A stretch of DNA of 30,157 bases from Bacillota bacterium (GTDB lineage: Bacteria; Bacillota_I; Bacilli_A; ML615J-28; CAG-698), in assembly GCA_023422115.1 (NCBI GenBank), contig JAEZSA010000072.1, positions 1 through 30,157 on the forward strand. Reading direction: 5' to 3'. Positions 1 to 7,265 of the stretch are shown here, piece after piece. Position numbers and translations under genes: made by a program. The notes under the pieces are model-generated. The model was given only the letters and a program-made list of their open reading frames with translations. It was not told the DNA's origin and did no database searches. Each line of letters opens with the position of its first letter. The stretch's first letter is position 1.

Positions 1-59
1 TTTTTCTTCCCTTTCTAATATTTTACATTTTATATATAACAAGCTTTTTGCTTTGTTAA

Positions 60-974
60 CTAACCCTTAATACCACTTCGCGAAACTCCGCTCATGATAT
101 ACTTCCTTAACAATATGAATACAATTAGTAATGGAACTGTGATCATTGTTGAACCGGCCATTTGAACGTTTAAGATAGAATCTGGTCCAGACTGTTCAAC
201 TTTTCCTTTAAACATTTCTAGTAAACCATTACTAACCAAATACATTGTTTTATCGTTCGTTACCAAGCTTGGCCACACATAAGCATTCCAAGTTCCGATC
301 ATGCTTAAGATAATAATTGTAATTATTGTTGCTTTTGCAATCGGAATCATGACTTTTAATAAATAAACAAAGTCTGTTGTTCCATCCACTTTTGCTGCTA
401 GATATAATTCATTTGGTATTTGTTTGAAAGTTTGTCTCAAAAAGAAAGTATAGAAAATGCTCGTCACAAATGGTAAAACCAAAGCTTGATAAGTATTTCT
501 CCATCCTAATGAACCGATTGTTTGATAATTAGTAATAACATAAATTTCTCCAGGGATCATCATGGTCATCAGTAAAACACTGAAGATTAATTCTCGCCCT
601 TTAAAATTAAGTCTAGCAAAAGCAAAAGCTGATAATACTACCGTAATAATAGTTCCTGTTGTCGTTAATGCCGCTACGAATATGGTATTTTTATACATAT
701 TCCATAACGATATACCTCTTGTTATCGTTCCATTTTTATTTGTAAATAATTCTGAATAATTTTCCCACATCCATGTTCTTGGGAAAAAGATAAATTGATC
801 TGAGTTAATTTCTCCAACTGTTTTTAAAGAAGTTACTAGCATATAATAGAATGGTATGATGATAAATAACGCAACAAATATTAGGAATGAATATAAAACA
901 ATAGAGAATAATATTTTTCTTGTTTTATATACTTTCATTTGCTTTGGATCTAAGAATAATTCTGACTGATTCAT
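60..974 (-). CDS. Carbohydrate ABC transporter permease, MalG/UgpE type
   Basis: Inner-membrane subunit of a CUT1-type sugar importer; it would pair with the permease at 984-1880 to form the translocation channel. The 304-aa protein has an N-terminal membrane helix at about residues 23-46 followed by five more hydrophobic segments. The cytoplasmic EAA-type loop, which docks onto the ATPase, is visible as LAAKVDGTTDF...MIPIAKATI. Length and the C-terminal position of this loop fit the MalG-like half rather than the MalF-like half. It is the last gene of the operon in view, 9 bases after its partner, with a GGAGG-like site ahead of the ATG. Downstream, minus-strand bases 1-20 contain an AAAGGGAAG stretch that could be the ribosome site of a further gene beyond the window, perhaps the missing binding protein; that is inference. 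The transported sugar cannot be told. Confidence 0.93.
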   Translation of the reverse strand: MNQSELFLDPKQMKVYKTRKILFSIVLYSFLIFVALFIIIPFYYMLVTSLKTVGEINSDQFIFFPRTWMWENYSELFTNKNGTITRGISLWNMYKNTIFVAALTTTGTIITVVLSAFAFARLNFKGRELIFSVLLMTMMIPGEIYVITNYQTIGSLGWRNTYQALVLPFVTSIFYTFFLRQTFKQIPNELYLAAKVDGTTDFVYLLKVMIPIAKATIITIIILSMIGTWNAYVWPSLVTNDKTMYLVSNGLLEMFKGKVEQSGPDSILNVQMAGSTMITVPLLIVFILLRKYIMSGVSRSGIKG

Positions 975-983
975 AGCAACCTC

Positions 984-1880
984 CTAATAATGAACACGTT
1001 TTTTGCCAACTTGAAGTTGGACAATCGTGATTGCTAATATTATTAAAAATAGAATCAAGCTTCCCGCAGCAGCTTCGCCTAGTGGAACTCCTGAAGCCCA
1101 TAGTTTTTCATAAACATAACCTACAACCGTTATCAATAATTTCGGATCCGCTCCTGGTCCATATTTACCAGTACCAAAAATAGCAATTACACTACTATAT
1201 GCTTTGAATGCTCCTATTAACGATGTAATTGTAATATATAAAATCATTGGTGATAATAGCGGAACTGTAATTCTTGAAAATACTCTACTTCTTGGCGTTG
1301 CATCTATTTGTGCTGCTTGATAGTATTGTTTGTCTATACTTTGAAGTCCGGATAAAAATACGATTATTTTAAAAGCTAATCCGTTCCAGACTGTATAAAT
1401 CATTAAAACAATCATCGCATTTGTATAAGATGCTCCCGCGCCAATCCAGCTTATATTTTTATCGAATATCTGATTGATAAAGCCATCATATTGATGGAAC
1501 ATGGCTCCAAATACCAAACCTAACGCTATTGTGTTTGTAACATAAGGTAAGAAGAAGATTGTTTGAAACATACTTTGCAATTTTTTTATTGAATTTAATC
1601 CAACAGAAATCAACAATCCAAGAATAATTGTAATTGGAACTGAAATAAAAACCATAATACTAGTGTTCTTTAATGCTATCCAAAAGTTTGGATCTTTAAA
1701 GATATAAATAAAGTTTCTGATTCCTATCCCATCCCATTTACCACTCGACATACTATAGTCGTTCATAAACGCCATTCGAAAAGCGTTTAAAATTGGCCAA
1801 AATGTGAAGATAGCTAGCAATATCATTCCCGGAGCTAAGGATATCGCCGCTTTCCAACCATCCTTCTTGTATTCTAACAT
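984..1880 (-). CDS. Carbohydrate ABC transporter permease, MalF/UgpA type
   Basis: Membrane-spanning half of a CUT1 sugar importer. The 298-aa protein starts MLEYKKDGWK, has a first helix at about residues 14-33, then a periplasmic-side loop with the aromatic pattern NFWIALKNT common in MalF/UgpA relatives, then five further hydrophobic stretches. The EAA-like docking loop reads YQAAQIDATPRSRVF followed by ITVPLLSP. Its ATG shares one base with the TAA stop of the upstream ATPase (TAATG at 1882-1878), and its ribosome site (GGAAGGAG) lies inside the ATPase coding end, so the two are translationally coupled. The gene has no separate promoter. The family call is secure, the substrate is not. 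Confidence 0.93.
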   Translation of the reverse strand: MLEYKKDGWKAAISLAPGMILLAIFTFWPILNAFRMAFMNDYSMSSGKWDGIGIRNFIYIFKDPNFWIALKNTSIMVFISVPITIILGLLISVGLNSIKKLQSMFQTIFFLPYVTNTIALGLVFGAMFHQYDGFINQIFDKNISWIGAGASYTNAMIVLMIYTVWNGLAFKIIVFLSGLQSIDKQYYQAAQIDATPRSRVFSRITVPLLSPMILYITITSLIGAFKAYSSVIAIFGTGKYGPGADPKLLITVVGYVYEKLWASGVPLGEAAAGSLILFLIILAITIVQLQVGKKRVHY

Positions 1881-2989
1881 TAGATTAGTCTCCTTCCTGT
1901 CTCTCTATTGAAGACAAAAAATTTAGAATAACCAAATCTAATTTCCATGCCTGATGTGATTCCTAATCCACTAGGAACGATGGCTCTAAATGTTTTATCG
2001 TAACCTTTAATACGACTGATAATCATATTATCTCTACCGATATGTTCAACTATTTCTACAGTTGCTCCGATTTTACCCTTTTCACTAATTTCAAAAAATT
2101 CTGGGCGAATACCTATAGAAACTTCTTGATCAACAAAGTCAATATTTTCTTCAATAATAATTCCGTTTTCTAACTCTAATTTTTTGTCTTTAATTTTCCC
2201 ATCAATGACATTAATTGGAGGGTTTCCTAAGAATTTTGCAACAAATAAATTCACAGGCTCATCATATACTTTTTGAGGATGGTCCATTTGTTGTTCAACT
2301 CCTTCGTTCATTACTACAATTTCATCAGAAATACTCATCGCTTCTTCTTGATCATGAGTAACAAACACGGTTGTGATTCCTGTTTCTCTTTGAATTCGTT
2401 TAATTTCTTCTCTTGTTTGTAATCTTAATCTTGCATCAAGGTTAGAAAGCGGTTCATCAAGTAGCAATACTTTTGGATATTTTACTAAAGCTCTTGCGAT
2501 CGCTACTCTTTGTTGTTGACCTCCACTTAATTGGCTTGGTTTTCTTTCCATAAGTTCACCAATATGAACCAGTTCGGCCATTTCTTGAGCTCTCGCTAAT
2601 GCTTCAGCCTTTGGAATTTTTAAATTTTCCAACGGAAACAAAATGTTTTGTTTTACTGTCATATGCGGATATAAGGCATAATTTTGGAATACTAATCCTA
2701 TTCCTCTTTTTTCTGGTGGTAATAGCGTAACATCCTCGTCATCGAAAAAAATGCTTCCTCCAGTTGGTTTATGTAGTCCTGCAATCATATAAAGAGTTGT
2801 TGATTTCCCACATCCTGAAGGTCCAAGCAATCCTATTAATTTCCCCGCAGGGATAGTGACATTGAAGTCGTTTACTGCAACAGTTATCTTACCTGTTTTA
2901 TCAGTAAATTCTTTTGTTAAATTTTTTAGTGTAACTTCAATACCTTTTTTAGTGTTTTCCATTGTTTGAATATTTTTGTTTTCTTCCAT
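1880..2989 (-). CDS. Sugar ABC transporter ATPase, MsmX/UgpC/MalK type
   Basis: Energises the sugar importer encoded downstream. Taking the ATG at 2989 gives 369 aa: Walker A GPSGCGKST at about 56-64, Q-loop FQNYALYPHM, signature LSGGQQQR at about 154-161, Walker B VLLLDEP, D-loop SNLDARLR and H-loop VTHDQEEA. The C-terminal third is the OB/TOBE regulatory domain usual in MalK and MsmX (IGIRPEFFEI). The frame is open to a GTG at 3007, but the AAGGAG ribosome site lies between that GTG and the ATG at 2989, so 2989 is preferred. Being first in the operon, it probably follows the promoter near 3024. MsmX-type ATPases sometimes serve several importers; here it is coupled to its own permeases, suggesting a dedicated subunit. 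Confidence 0.94.
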   Translation of the reverse strand: MEENKNIQTMENTKKGIEVTLKNLTKEFTDKTGKITVAVNDFNVTIPAGKLIGLLGPSGCGKSTTLYMIAGLHKPTGGSIFFDDEDVTLLPPEKRGIGLVFQNYALYPHMTVKQNILFPLENLKIPKAEALARAQEMAELVHIGELMERKPSQLSGGQQQRVAIARALVKYPKVLLLDEPLSNLDARLRLQTREEIKRIQRETGITTVFVTHDQEEAMSISDEIVVMNEGVEQQMDHPQKVYDEPVNLFVAKFLGNPPINVIDGKIKDKKLELENGIIIEENIDFVDQEVSIGIRPEFFEISEKGKIGATVEIVEHIGRDNMIISRIKGYDKTFRAIVPSGLGITSGMEIRFGYSKFFVFNRETGRRLI

Positions 2990-3023
2990 CTCTGAACTCC
3001 TTATCACACTATTTTTACATTTA

Positions 3024-3052
3024 ATTATAACATTTTACAATGAATAATGAAA
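3024..3052 (-). promoter_or_regulatory. Probable promoter of sugar ABC operon
   Basis: On the minus strand TATAAT lies at 3029-3024, about 35 bases ahead of the ATPase ATG. The -35 region around 3047-3052 is only a weak match (TTCATT-like). I see no clear LacI-type operator palindrome here. Confidence 0.4.
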
Positions 3053-3178
3053 GCCTTATTTTTAAAAATCTTGCTTTTCATCGGTTTCATATTGGCTTTT
3101 CATATTTACTTTTATAAAAACAAATCCGTTTTTAAATGATATTTTCCCTTTGTTTGTTTTTCTGCTTTATAAAAGCAA

Positions 3179-3207
3179 AAACTCCTAAGGATTTCCCTTA
3201 AGAGTTT
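3179..3207 (-). terminator. Terminator after dnaX-ybaB-recR-small protein operon
   Basis: Inverted repeat: on the minus strand AAACTCTTAAGG, loop GAAAT, then CCTTAGGAGTTT, followed by TTGCTTTT. It begins 8 bases past the stop of the 83-aa gene, so it closes the operon that comes from dnaX. Confidence 0.8.
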
Positions 3208-3214
3208 GCTTTCA

Positions 3215-3466
3215 TTATAATACGACAAATTGCCACAATAAATAAGCCACCACAGCAACAAACAAGAACAAGAAGAGTAAAAACTTAGCCTTCCTTAACA
3301 TTCCTATTAATCCCGCTAATATTAAAATCACAATAACTGCACCAACGATTAAAAAGATAAAATAACCCTCTTTTGCAAAAAAGGTCGTTATCCACTCCAT
3401 AATTGGTTTAATGAATCCTTCTACTTTATTGTCCATGTTTGTGAAAAAATCAATAATAATTTGCAT
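3215..3466 (-). CDS. Small membrane protein of unknown function
   Basis: I do not recognise this 83-aa protein. The first 35 residues form an amphipathic, aromatic-rich segment (MDNKVEGFIKPIMEWITTFF). They are followed by two hydrophobic helices at about 36-56 and 61-82, separated by the short basic turn MLRKAK, so it is a hairpin membrane protein with both ends probably on the same side. The start has a good GAGGAGAT ribosome site. It follows recR by 20 bases and is closed by a terminator, so it is the last gene of the dnaX-ybaB-recR unit. In many Bacillota the gene after recR is a small unknown (yaaL-like) protein, but the sequence does not look like YaaL. Confidence 0.75.
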   Translation of the reverse strand: MQIIIDFFTNMDNKVEGFIKPIMEWITTFFAKEGYFIFLIVGAVIVILILAGLIGMLRKAKFLLFLFLFVAVVAYLLWQFVVL

Positions 3467-3486
3467 ATTTTATCTCCTCTGTATTT

Positions 3487-4083
3487 CTATAACTTTTTTC
3501 TTCCTTCTAATGATTTTATTAAAGTTACTTCGTCTGCATACTCTATATCTGCCCCAACTGGTAAACCGTATCCAATTCTTGTTACTGAAATTTCTTTTTC
3601 TTCAAGAATGTTTTTTATATAAAGTGCGGTCATTTCTCCTTCAATATTAGCACTAGTAGCTATTATTACTTCTTTGATATTTTCTTTTTCAACTCGAGAA
3701 ATCAATGTTTTTAAATTGATGTCTTCTGGTGAAATTCCATTCAGTGGGGAGATTAATGCCCCAAGGACATGATATTTTCCATTATATTGATTGGTTTTTT
3801 CAAAAACTAGAACATCTTTTGTGCTTTCTACTATCATTAACACATCATCTCTAGTTGGTGAACTACAAACATCACATAAATCATTCTCTGTGATGTTGCC
3901 ACAAACCTCACATTTTTTAATTTTCACTAAAGCTTCTTTTAGTGAGTCACTAAATGCTTTTACTTTTTCTGGAGATAGTTTTTGAATGGTAAACAACGCT
4001 AATCTCTCTGCAGTTTTAGGACCAATGCCTGGATACATTTGAAAGTTTTCAATTAGTTTCGTTAGTGTATTCGGATATCTCAT
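3487..4083 (-). CDS. recR: Recombination mediator protein RecR
   Basis: RecR works with RecO (and RecF) to load RecA on single-stranded DNA at gaps. The 198-aa length is typical. Order of parts: helix-hairpin-helix YPGIGPKTAERLA at about 17-29, four-cysteine zinc finger C58, C61, C70, C73, then a Toprim domain from about residue 80 (VLMIVEST; HVLGALISPLNGISPEDI), and a C-terminal Walker-B-like stretch ending near GLPVGADIEYADE. It lies 9 bases after ybaB in the conserved dnaX-ybaB-recR order. Start ATG at 4083 reads MRYPNTLTKLI, the usual N-terminus of the family. Confidence 0.97.
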   Translation of the reverse strand: MRYPNTLTKLIENFQMYPGIGPKTAERLALFTIQKLSPEKVKAFSDSLKEALVKIKKCEVCGNITENDLCDVCSSPTRDDVLMIVESTKDVLVFEKTNQYNGKYHVLGALISPLNGISPEDINLKTLISRVEKENIKEVIIATSANIEGEMTALYIKNILEEKEISVTRIGYGLPVGADIEYADEVTLIKSLEGRKKL

Positions 4084-4092
4084 TATCTCTTC

Positions 4093-4410
4093 CTAGAAAA
4101 GTCCTCCAAATCCACCTAGCATATCATTATACTTTTGCATTCTTTCTTTGGTAGTTTTTTCTATTTCCTTATATGCTTTTTGACAAGCAGCAACGATCAT
4201 ATCTGATAGCATTTCAAAATCATCGTGGGATTCAATTGTAAACTCTTCAGAAACTTTTATTGCGGCTATTTCCTTGGTCCCTAAAACCTCAACATTCACT
4301 ACTCCTCCACTAGAAGCATAGAATATTGTATTATCAATTTCTTGTTGTGTTGCTACCATTTCTTCTTGCATTTTTTTAATTTTTTTCATTAATGCTTGTT
4401 GTTGGTTCAT
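4093..4410 (-). CDS. ybaB: YbaB/EbfC nucleoid-associated protein
   Basis: Small dimeric DNA-binding protein associated with the nucleoid. At 105 aa it fits the family: an N-terminal coiled helix (MNQQQALMKKIKKMQEEM), a central beta part with the typical ASSGGVVNVEVLG, and a C-terminal helix (AYKEIEKTTKERMQK) ending in a Gly-rich tail MLGGFGGLF. It sits between dnaX and recR with 9-base gaps on both sides, the classic arrangement, and has a GGAGAA-like ribosome site. The exact biological role of YbaB is not settled in any species. Confidence 0.96.
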   Translation of the reverse strand: MNQQQALMKKIKKMQEEMVATQQEIDNTIFYASSGGVVNVEVLGTKEIAAIKVSEEFTIESHDDFEMLSDMIVAACQKAYKEIEKTTKERMQKYNDMLGGFGGLF

Positions 4411-4419
4411 AATTTTCTC

Positions 4420-7221
4420 CTATTTTTTTCTTTCCACTAGACTTCCAAAAAGTCCTTTCAAACTCTCTACAAGTTCCTCTTCTGGTTTAATTACTTCTCG
4501 CTCAAAGCCCACATTCAAAGAAGAATCATCTATTGATTTCAATTTTGGTGGTACCGTTCCCATATAATATTGATCTGCATATTCCTTGCGCTTATCAAGC
4601 CAAATATTCCACGGAAGTGCTAAATAAATATATTTACTACCCAAACAATCGCGAATAATATTGATTGCTTCTCGTCTAAATGGCCTACGCATTACCTGAT
4701 TACAAATTGCTGCACTCTTAAAAGCGATAATGATTTCATTATCTCCTACTACAACAACTTCCCCTTCTGCCAATACTTCAGCAATGTTTTGTTTTTCGAA
4801 TGATGTGTTCTTTGTAATATTTTCCCATAATTCTTTAATTCGGACAAGTCTTTCTTTGCTCTCTTTTTTCTTTTCTTGAGAATTATTTAATATTCTTTCA
4901 ACTACTTTAACATCATAACGTTCAAACTCATCTAAATCTTCATATCGCAAAGGCTTTTCTACTGATGTTTTCACTTCGGTTTTCATCATTGTTTCCTTTG
5001 CTGGGATGTTGTTTTCTTCAATTTTTTTCTTTTCAGCATTTAATTTTTCATCTAAGTTTTGACTTTCAGAAGAAAATATTCCTATATTTGCTTCGACTTT
5101 TGGACTAACAGGTTTTGTTATAACCACTTGTGATTTTGGTTTTTCCGTCGTAATTTCTGGTGCTGGCGGTACCTGTTTAACCGATTCTTGAATCACCGGA
5201 ATTCCTTCCCAAGGATCTTTCTCAACTTTTTTCGTCTCTTCAATAGTTTCTCCTTGTTTTGGTTCCTTCTCTAATTCACCAAAATCAATTTTTTCTTTTT
5301 CCGCCCGTTTATCGATGTCATCAACATCGACTAAATCATGTCCAAATAAAACTATTTGATTCTCATTGATTTTACTGTGCGGCTTCTTTCCCCCGATTGT
5401 TTGACTAGCATACGCTCCAGAAAGGAGTCTACTTACTTTATCTTCTAAATATTCTAATCGTTCCGTGATTCTTAACTCTTTTGTTTTTCCATCTAGCAAT
5501 TTGGTTGCTTCTACGCTTTCTTCTTCGCAAACACTAGTTTGTATTTCTTGCTTCTGGATAAAGTCTTTCACCTTAATCATGATTTCTTGATAATCAATTT
5601 TTATCGGAAAATCAGATTGTTTATCTTTCATCGTTTCTAAAACTTTATTTAGAATCAAGTCGTAATCTACTTTTATTTCTTGCTTTTCTTGCAGTAACAA
5701 TTCCTTAGTTTTTTTAACAATTTCTTGGTAATCAATTTCCGCTTTATTTGTGTTTTTAATTCTTTGCTCTACAATTTCCATTCTTTCTTGTAAGTTTTCG
5801 CAAATATCCTCATCGTTATTAGTCCCATTAGAGGCTGTTACTTTTAGTAATTCGATATCTTCCTTCATTTTTAACAATTCTTTTTTTATATCATCGTTAA
5901 ATCCGTTGTTACTTTTTGGCGTTTCTAAAGAAAGCTCTTTTACCTTTTGAATAATTTGTGGTAACTCCATTTTACTCAATTCATTAATAACACGATTAAT
6001 TTTTTCTTCGATAACCAATACTTTTTCAGTATCTACAGGAGATTGATAATCGGTTGTTCCTGTTTGAATTCCATTAGCACTTAAATTATTTATTTTTTCT
6101 TCTAATTCACTAATTTTTTTAATTAAGTTTAAATCGTCTCCACTAACATTTATCATTTTGATCAAAGCTACTTCTAAATAAATATGTGGGGTTGTTGATA
6201 ACCTAATTTTAGCTTGTACATCGCTTAATACATCGATATAATAAAACACTTTTTCAATATTTATTGTTGCAGCATATTGCTTAAATTCTTCTTTTTGAAA
6301 AATGTAGCGAGAAAATAACGATGTATCAACATTGCGATAAAGTAAAACATCGCGATAGAATTGTAACAAAGCACTCACGATTTTATTAACTTCTTTTCCT
6401 AAGTTGATTAGTTCGTTCATCGTTTTTAATGCTTGCCCTATTTCTTTCATTTCAAAGAATTTTGCTATTTGAATTGTTTTGTCATAACTTAAATTTCCAG
6501 TTACACCATTAACCTCTTCTATGGTAATTTCTTCATCGCTTAGTGATATCGCTTGATCAAGAAAACTCAGCGCATCTCGCATTCCACCTTCAGCGCTTTC
6601 AGCAATTGCTATTTTTGCTTCTTTTGTAATCTTAATATCTTCTTCTTCTGCAACACGATTAATCAAACCAACAATTTCATTTACAGTTAACGATTTAAAG
6701 TCGAATCTTTGACATCTTGATAAAATAGTAGGTAAAATCTTATGTTGTTCTGTTGTCGCCAATATAAAAATTACATGTTTTGGTGGCTCTTCTAGTGTCT
6801 TTAGCAAAGCGTTAAAAGCGCTTTGGCTTAACATATGTACTTCATCGATAATATAAACTTTATATTTTGAACCACCTGGTAAGAATTTTACTTTTTCTCT
6901 AATTTCACGAATATCATCAACTCCAGTGTTGCTAGCACCATCGATTTCAATCACATCTGGATTATTGCTTTCAGCAATTTCACGACAAGAAGTACATTTA
7001 CAACAAGGTTCACTTGTTGGCCCTTCTTCACAGTTTAACGCTTTTGCGAAAATTCTTGCAATAGTCGTTTTTCCCGTTCCCCTAGGACCACTAAACAAGT
7101 AAGCGTGGCTTATCTTACCCGTATCAATCGAGTTTTGCAAGGTTTTAACAATAACTTCTTGGCCAATAACTTCACTAAATTTTTGTGGCCTATATGTTCT
7201 GTAAAGTGCTTTGTATGCCAT
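4420..7221 (-). CDS. dnaX: DNA polymerase III subunit gamma/tau, extended form
   Basis: Clamp-loader ATPase and organiser of the replisome. At 933 aa it is far longer than the roughly 560-640 aa usual in Bacillus and E. coli. The AAA+ core is normal: Walker A GPRGTGKT at 45-52, zinc-type cysteines C64, C73, C76, C79, Walker B IIDEVHM near 124-130, sensor LATTE at 154-158 and SRC arginine-finger motif near 168. The collar domain runs to about 360. The extra length is a charged, coiled-coil-rich linker (about 370-600) with repeated (I/V)DYxxIxxK units, then an acidic/proline stretch. The C-terminal part (about 770-933) looks like the tau-specific polymerase-binding end (LWENITKNTSFEKQNIAE). It starts the dnaX-ybaB-recR unit with a GAGGAGAT site. 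A-rich runs in the linker might allow frameshifting (see findings). Confidence 0.96.
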   Translation of the reverse strand: MAYKALYRTYRPQKFSEVIGQEVIVKTLQNSIDTGKISHAYLFSGPRGTGKTTIARIFAKALNCEEGPTSEPCCKCTSCREIAESNNPDVIEIDGASNTGVDDIREIREKVKFLPGGSKYKVYIIDEVHMLSQSAFNALLKTLEEPPKHVIFILATTEQHKILPTILSRCQRFDFKSLTVNEIVGLINRVAEEEDIKITKEAKIAIAESAEGGMRDALSFLDQAISLSDEEITIEEVNGVTGNLSYDKTIQIAKFFEMKEIGQALKTMNELINLGKEVNKIVSALLQFYRDVLLYRNVDTSLFSRYIFQKEEFKQYAATINIEKVFYYIDVLSDVQAKIRLSTTPHIYLEVALIKMINVSGDDLNLIKKISELEEKINNLSANGIQTGTTDYQSPVDTEKVLVIEEKINRVINELSKMELPQIIQKVKELSLETPKSNNGFNDDIKKELLKMKEDIELLKVTASNGTNNDEDICENLQERMEIVEQRIKNTNKAEIDYQEIVKKTKELLLQEKQEIKVDYDLILNKVLETMKDKQSDFPIKIDYQEIMIKVKDFIQKQEIQTSVCEEESVEATKLLDGKTKELRITERLEYLEDKVSRLLSGAYASQTIGGKKPHSKINENQIVLFGHDLVDVDDIDKRAEKEKIDFGELEKEPKQGETIEETKKVEKDPWEGIPVIQESVKQVPPAPEITTEKPKSQVVITKPVSPKVEANIGIFSSESQNLDEKLNAEKKKIEENNIPAKETMMKTEVKTSVEKPLRYEDLDEFERYDVKVVERILNNSQEKKKESKERLVRIKELWENITKNTSFEKQNIAEVLAEGEVVVVGDNEIIIAFKSAAICNQVMRRPFRREAINIIRDCLGSKYIYLALPWNIWLDKRKEYADQYYMGTVPPKLKSIDDSSLNVGFEREVIKPEEELVESLKGLFGSLVERKK

Positions 7222-7248
7222 CGCTTCCCATCTCCTCTATTTTTTATC

Positions 7249-7257
7249 ATTATAACA
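7249..7257 (-). promoter_or_regulatory. Candidate extended -10 promoter of dnaX
   Basis: Minus strand reads TGT-TATAAT about 28 bases ahead of the dnaX ATG, between the ygiQ stop and dnaX. The -35 region falls in the ygiQ 3' end and is weak, so this is an extended -10 type promoter at best. ygiQ read-through may also drive dnaX. Confidence 0.5.
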
Positions 7258-7265
7258 TATTGATA

